Shown piece by piece: positions 6,200 to 7,544 of a stretch of DNA of 7,544 bases. Source of the DNA: Mariprofundaceae bacterium (lineage in GTDB: Bacteria; Pseudomonadota; Zetaproteobacteria; Mariprofundales; Mariprofundaceae). The stretch lies in the NCBI GenBank assembly GCA_030950865.1, contig JAUZQR010000253.1, positions 1 to 7,544 on the forward strand. Direction: 5' to 3'. The notes beneath the pieces are model-generated. The model was given only the letters and a program-made list of their open reading frames with translations. It was not told the origin of the DNA and ran no database searches. Within the stretch, counting starts at the first letter, position 1. Each line of letters begins with the position of its first letter. The translations under genes were made by a program, and so were the position numbers.

Positions 6200-6225
6200 G
6201 CCAATTTCTTACAGCAATAACACCA

Positions 6226-7371
6226 TTGAAGCCGAAAAACATTGATGATTGGCTGAATCAACTTGGTCAGCCTTCTGCTGACCGTGATTACAAGCCTGGG
6301 CATGAGCGTATGCTCGCATTGCTCAAACCTTTGCATTGCAAACGTCCGTCATTACGCATTCGCATTGCTGGCACCAATGGCAAAGGCTCTACAGCTTTTA
6401 TGTTAGCGGCAGGTCTACAAGCGGCAGGTTTAAAAGTCGGTTTATATACTTCGCCGCATATATTACATTTTAATGAGCGTATTCGTATCAATGGGCAGGC
6501 AATAACAGATGCTGATTTATGGCAGCACTTAGAAATGATTATGCCTACCGCTTTGGAAGCAGGAGCATCGTATTTTGAAGTCGCAACTGCTTTGGCACTG
6601 CACCATTTCAGCCAAAATAATGTCGATGTAGAAATACTCGAAGCAGGTGTTGGTGCAAGACTTGATGCCACCACCGCTGTCGATGCAGATATGGCGCTGC
6701 TTACACCCATTGGCTTGGATCATGAAACATGGCTGGGCGATAACATTGCCAGTGTTGCCAAAGAAAAAGTTTATGCTTTGCATGGTTGCCGCTGGGGTAT
6801 TTCTGCGCCACAGACTTCAGAAGTTCGTGACATTTTATTGCCGCATCATGAGAACTTACAATTTACAGAAGTGTTTGACCTTCCATGTCTAATGGCAGGA
6901 AAGCACCAGCAAACCAATGCCTCTTTGGCATATAAAGCACTTAAGACTCTATGTAATGATGGCATCATTCAAGCCGATAAAGACACATTAAAACATGCCG
7001 TAACACAAGCCATTGCGCCTGGGCGCTTGCAATATATCGCATACCATAAGGCGCATATCTGGCTAGATGCTGCACACAACCGCCATGCCATCGAAGCTTT
7101 ATTACCTAGCTTGCCAGCACTGGCAGACCCATTCGACGCGATTCTTGTTTATACCCGTGAAGACCGTAGTCTACAAAATGAATTCAATTTATTACGCCCA
7201 TTTGCCAAAAAAATCATCAGTGATATGCCCGATAAAGGTATGCATATATGTATAGCAAGTGTCGAAGAAGCTTTGCAATATGCCCTAGGAATAAACCCTG
7301 CAACAAAAATTTTACTCCTTGGCTCATTTATTTCTGTTGCGGCAGGGTTGCAATATTTGAAGGAGACTTAA
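6226..7371 (+). CDS. folC: Bifunctional-type dihydrofolate synthase / folylpolyglutamate synthase
   Basis: FolC adds glutamate to dihydropteroate and/or to reduced folates using ATP. The product has 381 residues, shorter than the 422 of E. coli. It begins IDDWLNQLGQ, as the family does, then has the P-loop GTNGKGS (49-55), GLYTSPHILHFNERIRING (72-90), EAGVGARLDATT (139-150), TPIGLDHETWLG (160-171), Lys181 in AKEKVYAL at the expected carbamylated-lysine position, APGRLQ (264-269) and LDAAHNRHA (280-288) with Asp281 and His284. Several positions differ from the common pattern: Ala for the second Gly of GGRLDATN, Thr for its Asn, and a C-terminal segment VYTREDRSL in place of the usual G...DKD. 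It starts at TTG 6226, the first start codon in frame; no ribosome site precedes it. The next in-frame ATG (residue 29) would remove the conserved N-terminus. FolC links functionally to thyA and folA upstream. Whether it has both activities cannot be read from sequence. Confidence 0.93.
   Translation: MKPKNIDDWLNQLGQPSADRDYKPGHERMLALLKPLHCKRPSLRIRIAGTNGKGSTAFMLAAGLQAAGLKVGLYTSPHILHFNERIRINGQAITDADLWQHLEMIMPTALEAGASYFEVATALALHHFSQNNVDVEILEAGVGARLDATTAVDADMALLTPIGLDHETWLGDNIASVAKEKVYALHGCRWGISAPQTSEVRDILLPHHENLQFTEVFDLPCLMAGKHQQTNASLAYKALKTLCNDGIIQADKDTLKHAVTQAIAPGRLQYIAYHKAHIWLDAAHNRHAIEALLPSLPALADPFDAILVYTREDRSLQNEFNLLRPFAKKIISDMPDKGMHICIASVEEALQYALGINPATKILLLGSFISVAAGLQYLKET
7360..7365 (+). 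promoter_or_regulatory. Ribosome binding site for the lipoprotein gene
   Basis: AAGGAG lies inside the last codons of folC, 6 nt before ATG 7372, which itself directly follows the folC stop. The strong site and zero gap support a separate gene translated from the same message. Confidence 0.7.
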
Positions 7372-7544
7372 ATGCGCCATCTATTTCTATCCATATTATT
7401 CTCAAGGACATTATTATCCGCATGTAAAACAGTTGAAGTACCTATTCCTGCAGCATACCCACTGGCAAAGGAACAAGCTGTGAGCATTGAAGATTTTCAG
7501 GGTGAAAAAGGCAAGCCATTAGCTTGGCGAATAAGCGCTCGACT
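7372..7544 (+). CDS. Predicted lipoprotein, N-terminal 57 residues (3' end off window)
   Basis: The frame from ATG 7372 is open to the window edge, with a strong ribosome site 6 nt upstream and no gap after the folC stop. The N-terminus is a signal peptide with lipobox LSAC, so Cys18 should be lipidated and become residue 1 of the mature protein. Lys at position +2, not Asp, would favour outer-membrane sorting in a Gram-negative. Arg12 interrupts the hydrophobic core (MRHLFLSILFSRTLLSAC), which is unusual and may weaken export. After a short Pro-rich linker (VPIPAAYP) the sequence becomes polar. I do not recognise the family. In E. coli the gene after folC is dedD, an envelope protein with a SPOR domain, but nothing visible here links this protein to it. 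Confidence 0.75.
   Translation, partial: MRHLFLSILFSRTLLSACKTVEVPIPAAYPLAKEQAVSIEDFQGEKGKPLAWRISAR

Noticed and set aside
6288..6710. Minus-strand open frame of 140 codons inside folC
   Set aside because: It is wholly antisense to the conserved folC P-loop region; its Ala, Ser and Pro richness follows from the complement of folC codons.
1..7544. CRISPR array, transposon ends, phage or toxin-antitoxin genes
   Set aside because: No spaced direct repeats, transposase motifs, phage proteins or small toxin-antitoxin pairs were seen on either strand; nearly all the sequence is accounted for by housekeeping genes.

Overview
The window reads as chromosomal housekeeping DNA from a fairly AT-rich Gram-negative bacterium, most likely a proteobacterium. 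Evidence for this is a Sec-type exported protein, a lipoprotein with a good lipobox, and the order trpF-trpB-trpA-(MBL hydrolase)-accD-folC, which extends the trp-accD-folC neighbourhood known from beta- and gammaproteobacteria. The inserted cyclic-nucleotide-phosphodiesterase-like gene and the base composition would also suit a zetaproteobacterium, but genus cannot be fixed from this sequence.

Layout: (1) bases 1-212, minus strand, hold the 5' part of an exported EF-hand protein that runs off the left edge. (2) A 65-bp divergent intergenic space carries a candidate extended -10 promoter and a small dyad. (3) thyA (278-1111) is followed by a 184-bp intergenic region with several consecutive inverted repeats; the last resembles a dispersed proteobacterial repeat. 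(4) folA (1296-1793) follows. (5) A compact co-directional block then runs to the right edge: trpF, trpB, trpA, an MBL-fold hydrolase, accD, folC and the start of a lipoprotein gene. Three consecutive junctions in this block (trpF/trpB, trpB/trpA, trpA/MBL) are 4-bp ATGA overlaps.

Function: ThyA oxidises methylene-tetrahydrofolate to dihydrofolate while making dTMP. FolA reduces dihydrofolate back to tetrahydrofolate. FolC makes dihydrofolate and/or adds glutamates to folates. TrpF, TrpB and TrpA do three of the last steps of tryptophan synthesis; trpE, trpD and trpC are not here, so the trp pathway is split. AccD is the carboxyltransferase beta subunit of acetyl-CoA carboxylase, the entry to fatty acid synthesis.

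No CRISPR array, transposase, phage gene, tRNA or rRNA was seen, and no obviously new multi-gene system. The points most worth a second look are a perfect 7-bp hairpin that buries the trpA ribosome binding site just inside the end of trpB, the PDE1-like hydrolase locked into the trp-acc operon, the hairpin-rich thyA-folA spacer, and a FolC with several altered signature positions.
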